Shown: one piece after another, positions 1 through 8,005 of the stretch
Layout of the letters: every line of letters starts with the position of its first letter
Numbering within the stretch: the stretch's first letter is position 1
NCBI GenBank assembly: GCA_035457505.1
Contig: DATIBL010000009.1
Span: forward strand, 1 to 24,349
DNA length: 24,349 nucleotides
From: DATIBL01 sp035457505
GTDB lineage: Bacteria; Patescibacteriota; Minisyncoccia; Phycocordibacterales; UBA6899
Direction: 5' to 3'
The notes under the pieces: generated by a model
Told to the model about the DNA's origin: nothing
The model's database searches: none
What the model saw: the letters and a program-made list of their open reading frames with translations, nothing else
Made by a program: the position numbers and the translations under genes

Positions 1-882
1 CGGACCGACGCGCGCCGGCGTCTGATACGAACGAGTCATGAGCAATGCAGGAACTGTGAGCGTCTGCACTTGGCCTCCGGCGAGATTCAGGTAACTGACG
101 CGGCCGATCCCGTATGTCCCGCCAACCTTGGCGTGCTGCTCGCTCGAGACCGGCAGGAGCTTCCATTGCTTGCCGTAGCCGTTCGTTTCGTTGAGCCAGC
201 CGAGATTCGGCGCACCCACCGCGATAATCGCAACGCCTTCGCCTTGTGCGACGAGCATTGCGGCCACCTTCTCGGGTGCCGCACCCTTTTCGACTCGCAC
301 GTAGCCGCCCTTGCCATCCGGATTGGGCGCCGTGCCGGAGAGATCGACGACCTTCAGATTCAGGCCGAACTTCTCGGAGAGCACGTTCGCGGAGTAGAAA
401 CTGCCGCCCCACGCAAACACCGTCTGGCCCTTCAGGCTGTCGAAGTCCGTCAGGATCTTCTGTTTACCGCCAACGCGTCCGAAGCCCGGGATATTGATGC
501 CGCCGCTTTCGAGGGGCTTGTTGAGGGCCACGATCTGGACATACTCGTCATGCAGCGGTGCGACGACGACCATGTTGTTCATCCAGCGCGGGTCGCGCTC
601 GCGCTGATAGAGCGCGAAGTCGTACTGGAAGACCCCGGACGTCGCCTTCGGGTCGCCGCCGAAAATGTTGTTGTGGTTATCGATCGAGCCGCCCGATTCG
701 AGAACGCTCACTTCATCGCCGAGCGCGCACATGGTCACGACGTTCTGCATCATCGGATTGTAGGCGCCCTTCGTGGACCCGGTCGAGATGACCATTGGCT
801 TTACGATCCCCTGAGCGAGGGCGGCGCCAGCGAAGACGGCGGAAATTGCAGCGACGACAAGCTTGCTGTTGAAGGTATTCAC
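1..882 (-). CDS. TAXI-like periplasmic solute-binding protein (partial, C-terminus outside window)
   Basis: The open frame runs from GTG at 882 to the window edge (294 codons, no stop). The GTG is chosen because AGAGGAG lies seven bases upstream. The first 24 or so residues are a Sec signal peptide (basic start, hydrophobic core, cleavage after ALA, next residue Q). There is no lipobox cysteine, so the mature protein should be released rather than lipid-anchored. The mature part reads like a type-2 periplasmic binding protein of the TAXI kind: an STGSTKGAYNP-like opening, an ESGGSIDN segment and a following FQYDFALYQ segment. No TRAP permease gene is visible. It is the last visible gene of an operon, starting 13 bases after the 63-residue membrane protein. 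Fold assignment is fairly likely; ligand is unknown. A long open frame on the opposite strand here is a shadow. Confidence 0.62.
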   Translation of the reverse strand, partial: MNTFNSKLVVAAISAVFAGAALAQGIVKPMVISTGSTKGAYNPMMQNVVTMCALGDEVSVLESGGSIDNHNNIFGGDPKATSGVFQYDFALYQRERDPRWMNNMVVVAPLHDEYVQIVALNKPLESGGINIPGFGRVGGKQKILTDFDSLKGQTVFAWGGSFYSANVLSEKFGLNLKVVDLSGTAPNPDGKGGYVRVEKGAAPEKVAAMLVAQGEGVAIIAVGAPNLGWLNETNGYGKQWKLLPVSSEQHAKVGGTYGIGRVSYLNLAGGQVQTLTVPALLMTRSYQTPARVGP

Positions 883-895
883 GGATGTACTCCTC

Positions 896-1087
896 TCACT
901 TGAAGGGATTTTCGGTGGTTTCGACGGGAACTTCGGCGTCGGGATCACTCTCTCCGCCAAAGACAGAAACGGCGACAAGCGCCGCAATAACAAGAAGCAC
1001 TGCACAGACAACGATGCCGAGCAGCTTGCCGAAGCGGGAGGACTCCTCCTCTCGGGCAGTGTCAGGCGCATCATGAGGCGCGGACAT
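896..1087 (-). CDS. small single-pass membrane protein, 63 aa
   Basis: I do not recognise a family. The protein has a charged N-terminus (about residues 1-20), one strong hydrophobic helix (about 22-44, rich in V, A, L and I) and an acidic, proline-containing tail of about 19 residues. It starts at ATG 1087 inside the last codons of the upstream coiled-coil gene (17-base overlap) and ends 13 bases before the binding-protein gene. That packing indicates one transcript with translational coupling. A GGAG-containing site lies upstream of the start, within the preceding gene. A membrane adaptor between the coiled-coil protein and the binding protein is possible, but that is inference from position only. 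Confidence 0.6.
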   Translation of the reverse strand: MSAPHDAPDTAREEESSRFGKLLGIVVCAVLLVIAALVAVSVFGGESDPDAEVPVETTENPFK

Positions 1088-1961
1088 GTTCGATCTCCTT
1101 CATGGTTGGGATATGGACAGCACCCATGTCGATGACGTTGCCGTCGAACGTGAGCTTCTCGGCGTCGTTGAATTCAGAAATATCGAGATCAAGCTCGGCA
1201 AACACCGAATTGAACCGCGTTTCCACTTCCTTCGCGGCCTCGTCGTCGAGGAGGTCATTCAGGAATGCCTCTTCTGCGGCAGGATCAAGTTGGCCGGCAA
1301 GTTCGCCGCCGTCCTTCGCGAATTCCCACTTGAAGCGGAGCGATTCGAGCAGCTGCTGCCGCTCATCGCAAGCCTTCATGGCCGCTTCGTATCGGGCTTT
1401 CCGACGCTGATAGTAGATGCGGATCTTCTCGACGGCCTTCTCTTCTTTTGTGAGATCTTCGGTTCGACCTTGCTTTGCGAGCGTCTTCTTTCGCTCATCG
1501 AGGCGAGTTGCCCAGGTCTCCATTTTGCCATGGATCGCGATAAGGACAGTGCGAACGCCCTCGAGCTGCTTCCTGCGAGCCCTGAGGCTGTTCTCGCGCT
1601 GCTCGATCGGATTGGCTCGCGCCTCTGCCTTGAGGGCAGCGAGATGGCGATTCATCTCACGCTGGTTTGCTTCGCGGATCCGATGCTCGACCTTTCGGAA
1701 GAGATGCGGGATCCACTTGTATGCAACGCCGGCGCCGACAAGGAGGACTGCCAGAACGGCAAGTCCGAGGCCGGCTTGTACCGCAGCGAGAATAAGTGGA
1801 GAAAGCAGGGCGAGTCCAAGGACTGCACCTCCGACAAAAAGCGCTTTCTTTGTCCCGATCTGCCGCTTCAGGATGGCCTGGAAATGATCCACGGCTTCAC
1901 CTTCGGTGCGAAATGGGGTCACCGGATTCGGCGCCATTTGGGCGGGCGCGAGTTCGTTCAT
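1071..1961 (-). CDS. membrane protein with two helices and a long coiled coil, 296 aa
   Basis: The start is ATG 1961, because AAGGAGAT lies six bases upstream; an upstream TTG at 2033 has no comparable site. About residues 38-90 form two adjacent hydrophobic helices. Residues 90-220 are charged, heptad-like helix rich in K, R, E and Q with no helix breakers, consistent with a long coiled coil. The last 75 residues are acidic (a DDLLDDEAAKEVE-like stretch). The layout recalls PspA-like membrane-stress scaffolds, but I see no diagnostic PspA motif, so this is analogy only. It heads an operon with a 63-residue membrane protein and a TAXI-like binding protein. A 7+2+7 inverted repeat lies 40 bases upstream. 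Confidence 0.6.
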   Translation of the reverse strand: MNELAPAQMAPNPVTPFRTEGEAVDHFQAILKRQIGTKKALFVGGAVLGLALLSPLILAAVQAGLGLAVLAVLLVGAGVAYKWIPHLFRKVEHRIREANQREMNRHLAALKAEARANPIEQRENSLRARRKQLEGVRTVLIAIHGKMETWATRLDERKKTLAKQGRTEDLTKEEKAVEKIRIYYQRRKARYEAAMKACDERQQLLESLRFKWEFAKDGGELAGQLDPAAEEAFLNDLLDDEAAKEVETRFNSVFAELDLDISEFNDAEKLTFDGNVIDMGAVHIPTMKEIEHVRAS

Positions 1962-2000
1962 ATCACGATCTCCTTCATGAGGGTCTTTCGATCCAAAGAA

Positions 2001-2016
2001 TGTTCCAACTGGAACA
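2001..2016. promoter_or_regulatory. inverted repeat in the leader of the coiled-coil operon
   Basis: TGTTCCA-AC-TGGAACA: perfect 7-base arms around two bases, 40 bases upstream of the ATG at 1961. It could be an operator half-site pair or an RNA hairpin in the leader. A looser GTTCC-N7-GGAAC repeat precedes the right-edge operon at 23593-23609. Confidence 0.4.
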
Positions 2017-2054
2017 GGATGTGACGAAGTCAAAGGACCGACTTCACCGGGGAA

Positions 2055-2082
2055 ACGCTAGCATATATGGCGCAAATGTCAA
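2055..2082 (-). promoter_or_regulatory. possible promoter of the 1961 operon
   Basis: On the minus strand a perfect TTGACA (2082-2077) is followed after 16 bases by TAGCGT (2060-2055). The -35 box is consensus; the -10 box is weak. It would give a leader of about 90 bases that includes the inverted repeat at 2001-2016. Confidence 0.3.
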
Positions 2083-2121
2083 CCCCTCCGATATACTGGC
2101 TTTGCTCGCAAATGTAACCTC

Positions 2122-2150
2122 TTTGCCCTAGGATGCCATTACCTTATCGC
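2122..2150 (+). promoter_or_regulatory. possible promoter of the ECF sigma gene
   Basis: TTTGCC, 17 bases, then TATCGC, ending 11 bases before the ATG at 2162. No Shine-Dalgarno site is present, so the mRNA would have a leader of only a few bases. The boxes are weak matches; the gene might instead be read by its own sigma factor. Confidence 0.22.
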
Positions 2151-2161
2151 TGACACACCAT

Positions 2162-2746
2162 ATGGAAGACCAGCAGCTCGAAAAGCTCGTTTCGGCGGCG
2201 CGCAAGGGAAACCGATCCGCATTCCGCCAGATCTTCGATCGTCTGAACGATCCGCTCTTTGCCTACGCCCACGGCCACACAGGAGATCGCGATCTGGCCT
2301 TCGACATTGTCCAAGACACCTTTATCGACCTCTGGAGATCCCTTCCGACCTTCCGCTGGCGGAACGAACGCGCATTCTACGGATTCGCCTTCACGGTCCT
2401 CCGGCGAAAGGTCGCAAAGGCGCTTGAGGCCCGCCCGAAAGGACAGGTATCGATCGACCAGGAGATCGAGACGGGAACAGTCGACGTGCTGCTCGCAGAG
2501 CATGCGACGGACCCGATCTACGAAGATTACCGCTACCTTTCCCGCGCGGTCGCGAGACTCGGAGAGACGGCGCGGGAAATGCTCGCGCTCAGATATTGGT
2601 CCGGACTTTCCTACTCTGAGATCGCGATGACGCTCGACATCACCGAGACGGCAGCCAAGGTGCGCCATCATCGCGCGATCGAACAGCTTCGTGCACAATT
2701 ATCCGCCCTCGGGCAGCCGGAACGCGGCACCGCCCTCGATTACTAG
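2162..2746 (+). CDS. ECF-type RNA polymerase sigma factor (sigma-70 family), 194 aa
   Basis: Residues 12-90 fit sigma region 2, including an AFDIVQDTFIDLWRS segment typical of the -10 recognition helix. Residues 125-180 fit region 4, with ARLGETAREMLALRYW and a helix-turn-helix around LSYSEIAMTLDITETAAKVR. The linker is short and there is no region 3, so the size and layout are those of the ECF group. It would redirect RNA polymerase to a small regulon in response to an envelope or surface signal. The gene 51 bases downstream encodes a one-pass membrane protein with a short cytoplasmic head, the usual arrangement for a sigma/anti-sigma pair. The ATG has no Shine-Dalgarno site. Confidence 0.9.
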   Translation: MEDQQLEKLVSAARKGNRSAFRQIFDRLNDPLFAYAHGHTGDRDLAFDIVQDTFIDLWRSLPTFRWRNERAFYGFAFTVLRRKVAKALEARPKGQVSIDQEIETGTVDVLLAEHATDPIYEDYRYLSRAVARLGETAREMLALRYWSGLSYSEIAMTLDITETAAKVRHHRAIEQLRAQLSALGQPERGTALDY

Positions 2747-2797
2747 CCCTCGCGCCTCGCGCGAATCATCCGCTTCCCGCGGACCCACACCCACGTT

Positions 2798-4753
2798 ATG
2801 AGAAACATCGAAACCGACATGCGGGAGATCCGTCCCAAAGGACTCACCGACAATGAACGCGCCATCATGTGGTCGCGCATTGAAGCTGCACTTCCCGGAC
2901 GCGTTGCAAGCCGCGCCTTCCTCGCCCGCAAAGCAACAGGCGTCCTTGTCGCACTCGGACTTGTCGGCGGCTCGGTCGCGACCGTCTACGCCTCGAACGA
3001 CGCACTGCCGGGCGATGTCCTCTTCCCGGTCGAACTCGCAGCCGAGAAAGTGCAGATCGTTCTTTCCTCCGGAAAGAATCGCGACACGCTCCGGATCAAA
3101 TTTGCCGAAGAGCGCCTGGACGAGGTGAAGCATATCGTTGCGATGCGCGCGAATACCGAGACGTCTCTGGCAGCATCCGCGACGGCTTCGACTTCTCCGC
3201 AGACAGGCACTTCAACCACGCCGGCAAGCTCCACCGATCAGAAGATCGACCGCGCTTTTGCCGTCGCACTTGCAGAACTCGAGCGCTCGCGCGGACTCCT
3301 GACGGCATCCGACCGTGCCGAAGCAGCCTTCATTCTCGATGACATCATCAGCGAGCTCAAAGCAGTCCGGGCGAATCCCTCTGCAACGATCCGCGTGAAC
3401 GGCAACGGCTCCAAAGTCACCATCGCAATCGCCAACTCGGGCACCTCGACGAGCGCCGTCGCCTCATCCACCGGAAGCGGCAAAGGAAAGAGTCAGGTGA
3501 AGATCGAGTCGAAGAACGGCAAAAGTGAGCTCAAGATCAAAGACGGAAGCGCGAAGATCGAAGTGAAGACCGACAAGGGCGGCACCCGCACGGAGATCAA
3601 GATCAAGAACGATCGCGATGATAATGACGACAAGCACGGAAGTGGAAAGGGTCGCGATGACGATGATGACGAAGATGAAGATGAGGATGACGACAAGCAC
3701 GGAAAGGGCACCCGCAAGGTCCAGGTCTGCCATGTCGCCGGCGACTCGCGCTCCACGATCACGATCGCGCTCCCCGCAGCCCGCGCGCACCTCGCCCATG
3801 GCGACACGCTCGGCACCTGCACCACGACGACGCCCCCGCCGAGCGCGGATACGACGGCGCCGATCGTGAGCGCCCTCTCGGTATCGGCGATCTCGACCTC
3901 CTCGGCCACGATCTCTTGGACGACGAACGAGAATGCTGACGGACGCATCTGGTATGCGACAGCGCTCCCGCTTGCAACCGCAGGGACCCCGAATGCCGCA
4001 GTTTCGACACTCGGAACCTCGCACACCTTCCCTCTCGCCGGACTCGCTCCGAACACGACCTATCATTTCGTGATCACCTCAGCAGATGCCGCCGGGAATC
4101 GCGCGACCTCGACCACGGCGTCCTTCACGACCCTTCCGCTCCCGATCGCGGCCGATGTGACTGCTCCGACTCTCTCAGCACTCTCGGTCACGAATGTGGG
4201 CACCTCCTCCGCCACGATCACTTGGACGACGAATGAAAGCGCAGATGGACGAGTCTGGTTCGGCACGGTTTCCCCTGTCGACACAGCGCGAACAGCAGAC
4301 CGCTCCGAGACAGCGATCTCGACCGGGCACTCGTTCTCGCTCTCCGGGCTCGCCCCGAGCACAACGTACCAGTATGTCGTCTCCTCCGCCGACATCGCCG
4401 GAAATCGCGCGACCTCGACCGCAGGCACGTTCACAACCGCAGCGCTTCCTCCCCCGGCCGACGTGACCGCGCCATCCTTCAACACATTCGAGGCGCTCAA
4501 CATCACCGGAAGCGGGGCGAAGCTCAAGATTGAAACGAACGAGGCCGCGAGCGTGGTCGTGAAGTACGGGCTCTCCCCGCTCAACCTCGCATCATCGACG
4601 ACCGTGAGCAACGCGACGTTCTCGCTCTCGCACGAATTCACGCTGACCGGTCTCGCAACCACCACGACCTACGCCGCGACCGCGACGGTCACGGACGCAG
4701 CCGGGAACTCCCACACTGCGCCGACGATCGTCTGGATCACGCTCGGACTCTAG
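2798..4753 (+). CDS. membrane-anchored DUF5667 / fibronectin-III surface protein, likely anti-sigma partner, 651 aa
   Basis: Order of parts: a cytoplasmic head (1-44); one membrane helix (about 46-65); a DUF5667-like segment (about 68-115) with LPGDVLFPVELAAEKVQ and FAEERLDEV; an S/T/A-rich linker; a lysine-rich repeat region (about 225-275); an aspartate/glutamate run (about 273-302) with two DDKHG units; a Cys/His motif VCHV...HLAHGDTLGTC (Cys311, His312, His331, His334, Cys341); then three fibronectin-III-like domains (about 353-447, 455-550, 555-649). Each begins with TAP and contains a TTYxxxxTxxDAAGN-type strand. The head plus helix plus DUF5667 next to an ECF sigma suggests an anti-sigma factor whose outside part senses cations, polymer or contact. 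The sensing role is inference. The start lacks a Shine-Dalgarno site. Confidence 0.78.
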   Translation: MRNIETDMREIRPKGLTDNERAIMWSRIEAALPGRVASRAFLARKATGVLVALGLVGGSVATVYASNDALPGDVLFPVELAAEKVQIVLSSGKNRDTLRIKFAEERLDEVKHIVAMRANTETSLAASATASTSPQTGTSTTPASSTDQKIDRAFAVALAELERSRGLLTASDRAEAAFILDDIISELKAVRANPSATIRVNGNGSKVTIAIANSGTSTSAVASSTGSGKGKSQVKIESKNGKSELKIKDGSAKIEVKTDKGGTRTEIKIKNDRDDNDDKHGSGKGRDDDDDEDEDEDDDKHGKGTRKVQVCHVAGDSRSTITIALPAARAHLAHGDTLGTCTTTTPPPSADTTAPIVSALSVSAISTSSATISWTTNENADGRIWYATALPLATAGTPNAAVSTLGTSHTFPLAGLAPNTTYHFVITSADAAGNRATSTTASFTTLPLPIAADVTAPTLSALSVTNVGTSSATITWTTNESADGRVWFGTVSPVDTARTADRSETAISTGHSFSLSGLAPSTTYQYVVSSADIAGNRATSTAGTFTTAALPPPADVTAPSFNTFEALNITGSGAKLKIETNEAASVVVKYGLSPLNLASSTTVSNATFSLSHEFTLTGLATTTTYAATATVTDAAGNSHTAPTIVWITLGL

Positions 4754-4774
4754 CAAGATCGCTCAGGGTACGAA

Positions 4775-4799
4775 AAACACCGCCATTACGGCGGTGTTT
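4775..4799. terminator. bidirectional rho-independent terminator
   Basis: A perfect 10-base stem (AAACACCGCC / GGCGGTGTTT) with a five-base loop. It follows the plus-strand surface protein by 21 bases. On the minus strand it is followed by TTTTT, and the TAA stop of the convergent gene begins in the loop. It should serve both converging units. Confidence 0.85.
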
Positions 4800-5295
4800 G
4801 CATTTGCGGGGGCGGATCGAGACCAAGCCGCCGGATCATAACGCTCACGAACCAGCGCTGCACGGCGACTGCAAAGAACGCGAACGAAAGCATGAAGAGG
4901 ATCACGACCGCCCATCCAGCGAATCCCGCGAGTGGGAGCGCGAGGGTGCGAGAGAGGAGCATGCACGCGAGGAGTGCGCCGAATGAGCGAACGAACCACA
5001 GACGCATCATTGCGCGCACCGCGGCATATCCGAATACTTCTGGAGCTTTCGCGATGGCAAACGCGAGGACATCTTTCGCAGCACGGATCGTTTCCGGCGA
5101 ACGAGGAGCAGAACGGGGGCGCAAGATCCGATCAGTCCACGAAAGCGCGCCCATGTCGGCGTATGATCGCGAAGAAAGTTCCGTCGCAAGATCCGCGAGC
5201 TGCGAGCGATCCTCTTCTGTAAGACGATGCAGATTGAAGAAGATCATCCACGCAAGCGCCTGGACGTCGAAGCCGTCCATATGCGGCCGATCCAT
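4786..5295 (-). CDS. membrane protein of unknown function, 169 aa
   Basis: Not recognised. The N-terminal part (1-85) is soluble and helical (LTEEDRSQLADLATELSSRS). Two strong hydrophobic segments follow (about 102-122 and 125-148), then a short basic and proline-rich tail. The start ATG at 5295 has GGGAG eight bases upstream. It is the last gene of the minus-strand operon that includes rsmE, 52 bases after rsmE. Its stop codon lies in the loop of the shared terminator. No catalytic motif is seen. Confidence 0.55.
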   Translation of the reverse strand: MDRPHMDGFDVQALAWMIFFNLHRLTEEDRSQLADLATELSSRSYADMGALSWTDRILRPRSAPRSPETIRAAKDVLAFAIAKAPEVFGYAAVRAMMRLWFVRSFGALLACMLLSRTLALPLAGFAGWAVVILFMLSFAFFAVAVQRWFVSVMIRRLGLDPPPQMQTPP

Positions 5296-5347
5296 ATCCG
5301 ATCTCCCGAACTTCTACCTTTTACAATACCAGAGAATCGTACCCGCG

Positions 5348-6037
5348 CTACGCGGACGCGCGCAGGCATGCGGCGATGCATGCGGTTTCTGCGCGGAGCG
5401 TAAACGGAGCAAGCGCGACCACCTCGATCTCGGCGTCGCGAAAGAGCGCCTTCTCCTCTTCAGACCAGCCGCCCTCGGGGCCGATCAGAATCCCGATCTC
5501 CCGCTTCCCTGGCGCAAGCGTGCGCTCCGCTCCCTCGTCCGCGACGACGATCTCCATCATCGGCCGATGTGCGACGATCCCGGCATCGAGCGGCGTCGGA
5601 TCAAGGATCTCCGGGATATCCGCACGCCCGCACTGCTCAGCTGCCTCGATCGCGATCGCCTCCGCGCGCGTACGGTTGAATCCGGTTTTCTCTGTTCGTG
5701 CGGAAATGATGGGTGCGAATCGCGTTGCCCCGAGCTCGGTCCCCTTCTGGATCACCCATTCGACCTTATCCTTTTTCAAAAGCGAAAAGAGGAGCGTCAC
5801 GGCTCGTGCACTCCGGCGCGGCGTACGCGGCGCCACGCGTGCGAGTTCAACTGTGCGCTTCGTCATCTCGGCGATCTCAAAAAGCGACTCGGCTCCAGCG
5901 GCATCAAAGAGTGCAAGCTGGTGCCCCGGCGCAAACCGAAGCACGCGCGTCCACTGCGACACGAGTGCAGGATCGTCGATCGTCAGTCTATTGGCATTCG
6001 CATCCTGTTTCGAAACGAAAAAACGATGGAGTTTCAT
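5348..6037 (-). CDS. rsmE: 16S rRNA (uracil-1498-N3)-methyltransferase RsmE, 229 aa
   Basis: Methylates N3 of U1498 in 16S rRNA using S-adenosylmethionine, as known for the RsmE family. The N-terminal part (1-70) is the PUA-like RNA-binding region starting MKLHRFFV. The remainder is a SPOUT methyltransferase domain: KKDKVEWVIQKGTELGA, a GILIGPEGGWS loop and a C-terminal LRAETA segment, the two loops that form the trefoil knot and cofactor pocket. Length is slightly below the usual 240 or so. It begins 12 bases after the hydrolase gene and has no clear Shine-Dalgarno site, so it probably depends on coupling in the operon. Confidence 0.92.
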   Translation of the reverse strand: MKLHRFFVSKQDANANRLTIDDPALVSQWTRVLRFAPGHQLALFDAAGAESLFEIAEMTKRTVELARVAPRTPRRSARAVTLLFSLLKKDKVEWVIQKGTELGATRFAPIISARTEKTGFNRTRAEAIAIEAAEQCGRADIPEILDPTPLDAGIVAHRPMMEIVVADEGAERTLAPGKREIGILIGPEGGWSEEEKALFRDAEIEVVALAPFTLRAETACIAACLRASA

Positions 6038-6049
6038 ATCGACAGACTA

Positions 6050-6622
6050 TCACGCTCTCGCGCTCGAGAACATCCGCTCGATCTCCTCCACAAGCTCCGG
6101 AAACGTGAAGTCCCCTCGACTTCCCATATTCAAATGTTCCCCATCGGAGATACGCAGAAACCGCGCATCGAGATGCTCCCGGAGCGCTTCGCCGCGCGCA
6201 AGCGGCACCACTGGATCGGTTTCCGAATGCGCAACAAGGAATCCCTCCCGAACTGACGCACGCACTTTAGCATGATCGATCGGAGGTTCGGCAAACGCAT
6301 CCACATCCGGATATCCGACCGGTCCGTCGAACCCCGCCACGAGGATCGCTCCGCACGCGCGGACTCCGGACGAAAGCGCTTCCAAATATCGAAGGATCGC
6401 GATACAGCCGAGACTATGTCCGACAAGGATCGTATCGCTCGGATCTTCTCCGATCGTGGCCCGAAGGTGCGCAAGCCAAGCCTCCCTTTTTGGCGAAACT
6501 GAGTCGGGCATGTTCGGCACATCGCAGGCGATCTCGCGCTCCTTGAGGGTCTCTGCAAGCCACGGGAACCAATTGGCGTTTGGACTCGCACCATATCCAT
6601 GAACGATCACGACGCGCGGCAT
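6050..6622 (-). CDS. RBBP9/YdeN-like alpha/beta serine hydrolase, 190 aa
   Basis: The small alpha/beta hydrolase starts PRVVIVHGYG, a strand plus oxyanion-type HG motif. The nucleophile elbow is GHSLG (Ser70). Probable triad partners are Asp136 in AHSETDPVVP and His163 in GEHLN. This matches the RBBP9/YdeN group in length and motif spacing. Substrate is unknown; members are esterase- or peptidase-like. The start ATG lies six bases after the stop of the DUF2914 gene, and no Shine-Dalgarno site is seen. Confidence 0.85.
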   Translation of the reverse strand: MPRVVIVHGYGASPNANWFPWLAETLKEREIACDVPNMPDSVSPKREAWLAHLRATIGEDPSDTILVGHSLGCIAILRYLEALSSGVRACGAILVAGFDGPVGYPDVDAFAEPPIDHAKVRASVREGFLVAHSETDPVVPLARGEALREHLDARFLRISDGEHLNMGSRGDFTFPELVEEIERMFSSARA

Positions 6623-6628
6623 AGAGGC

Positions 6629-7750
6629 TCAGAGGTGAATTTCTTTTTTCTCGACGGCGTCCGTAGTTTCCTCGACGCGGAAGACCTCGCGCCCGAGCAG
6701 CTCACCGCGTTCAGTGCGCACGTTGACGCGCCAGAGCCCCGGGGTGACCCCTCCCTTCACGGTGTATCCGCGATATCCTTCATCGCGCCCGCCCGAGATC
6801 GGGAATCCGATCGTGCTTTCCGTTTCCCAATCTCCCGTTGCAGGATCTTCATGCTGCCATTCGTGAATGATCCGAGTCCGGATCTCTGTCGGCGCGAAGA
6901 CCGCGGTAAAGAACGCAAGCTCGCCGCCTTGGCTTGCATGATACACATTGCGAAGCAGCCCAAGACGCGCAAGGATCGTCTGCCGCTCTTCCACGCCGAC
7001 GTATCCAATGCTCGCGCGGTCGACCGAAAGATAGGCTGACGCGTCCTTCAGGACAAGCGGGATCGGCGGGATCAGATGCGTGAAGTAGAGCGCGTTCAGA
7101 GCGAGTGCGATCGCGACAGAGATGAGCGTCACGCGCCGTGCGACTCCCCGAATCATCTCTGGGGCAAGCAGTCCGAGCAATGAGACGAACCCGCTGAAGA
7201 ATGTGAGCGAAAGTGCGATCGCGGAAAGAAACGGCACGACGCCGAGTTCGCGGAGCGCCATCGGGATCGCAAAGATCATCGTCATCATCAAGACAAAAAA
7301 GAATGATGCGAGCCGGAATTCCAGGCGCTTGAAGCGGTCGTGCAGCAATTCGTTCCCGACGATCGCAAGCAACACGAGGGCGAGGAATGGCCAGCTCCCG
7401 GCGAGCGATCCGCTGCGGGAATAGTACACAAAAAGCGCAGAGAAGATCGCGCCGAAAATAAGCTGCACGAGCGGAGGAGCGAAGGCTGCGATCTTCGCAA
7501 GGCGAGGGTCGCGCAGACGTCCAGATTCAAGCAGAACAACCCCGACGATACCCGCCATGGCGAGGACAAGATATGCGCTCAAGAGAAGGTAGGTTGCTCC
7601 CATGTCGATCCGCGGAAGCGTCAGCGCATCGGCGAAAAATCCCGCGACAAACATCGCACTCGAGAGTCGCCGTTCATGCGCCCGCACGAACGCGACCGCG
7701 CGTGAGCGCAGCGTGATCGGAGCAGTGCTGGATGTGCCGAGTTCGTCCAT
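6629..7750 (-). CDS. polytopic membrane protein with C-terminal DUF2914 domain, 373 aa
   Basis: Residues about 28-250 contain roughly seven or eight hydrophobic helices. The C-terminal region (about 270-365) matches the DUF2914 pattern: an ELAFFTAVF strand, an IIHEWQHED motif and a closing LWRVNVRTERGELLGREVF. In known families this domain sits outside the membrane at the end of such proteins; its role is unknown. It is the first gene of a four-gene operon. The start ATG at 7750 overlaps an AT-rich ATATATG and has no Shine-Dalgarno site. A TAGGAT box nine bases upstream of the ATG may be its -10 element, with a poor -35 box. Confidence 0.75.
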   Translation of the reverse strand: MDELGTSSTAPITLRSRAVAFVRAHERRLSSAMFVAGFFADALTLPRIDMGATYLLLSAYLVLAMAGIVGVVLLESGRLRDPRLAKIAAFAPPLVQLIFGAIFSALFVYYSRSGSLAGSWPFLALVLLAIVGNELLHDRFKRLEFRLASFFFVLMMTMIFAIPMALRELGVVPFLSAIALSLTFFSGFVSLLGLLAPEMIRGVARRVTLISVAIALALNALYFTHLIPPIPLVLKDASAYLSVDRASIGYVGVEERQTILARLGLLRNVYHASQGGELAFFTAVFAPTEIRTRIIHEWQHEDPATGDWETESTIGFPISGGRDEGYRGYTVKGGVTPGLWRVNVRTERGELLGREVFRVEETTDAVEKKEIHL

Positions 7751-7842
7751 ATATCTCGTATCCTAGCGCTGTTTTGACATCATGGAAACATCGCCGGGCG
7801 CAGAGCTTTTGTCTAAGGCCTTTAAGCAACAGCATATTCCCA

Positions 7843-7872
7843 TCGACGTTCACCCACTCGAGACGCTATACT
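7843..7872 (+). promoter_or_regulatory. promoter of micropeptide 1, predicted leaderless
   Basis: TCGACG, 18 bases, then TATACT (7867-7872), with the ATG starting seven bases later. The normal transcription start would fall at or next to the ATG. There is no Shine-Dalgarno site. Confidence 0.6.
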
Positions 7873-7879
7873 TTACGAT

Positions 7880-8005
7880 ATGGTTAAAGTCATCGATTTT
7901 ATTCTCAAGGTGGTTATGTTTCCTATCACTTTCCTCATGGAAGAGATCATCGGCGTCGGGAAGAAGAAGCCGGAAAATGGCGGCGGACCACAACAGAAAA
8001 TCTGA
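7880..8005 (+). CDS. micropeptide 1, amphipathic/membrane type, 41 aa
   Basis: Begins MVKVIDFILK, continues VVMFPITFLMEEIIGVGKKK and ends in a polar PENGGGPQQKI tail. The first 26 or so residues form one hydrophobic helix interrupted by a proline, followed by a GVGKKK basic patch. It matches the 32-residue product at 8091 across its whole length from the start Met, with 12 identical core residues (VVMFPITFLMEE). Over 26 aligned codons I count 12 synonymous and 5 mostly conservative amino-acid differences, a pattern expected only if the peptide is translated and selected. It has its own promoter and terminator. Function is unknown. It could be a membrane-associated regulator, a toxin-like peptide or a small subunit. 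Confidence 0.8.
   Translation: MVKVIDFILKVVMFPITFLMEEIIGVGKKKPENGGGPQQKI

Noticed and set aside
70..903. 277-codon open frame on the plus strand
   Set aside because: It lies antisense to the binding-protein gene, which has a signal peptide, ribosome site and family-like sequence; the plus-strand product is charged and has no recognisable pattern.
3600..3710. Repetitive GAT/GAC/GAA tract as a DNA tandem repeat
   Set aside because: It encodes an in-frame acidic run between domains of the surface protein; irregular codon order fits low-complexity protein rather than a DNA repeat.
4892..6256. 454-codon plus-strand frame
   Set aside because: Antisense to rsmE and the gene at 4786, both supported by motifs or signals.
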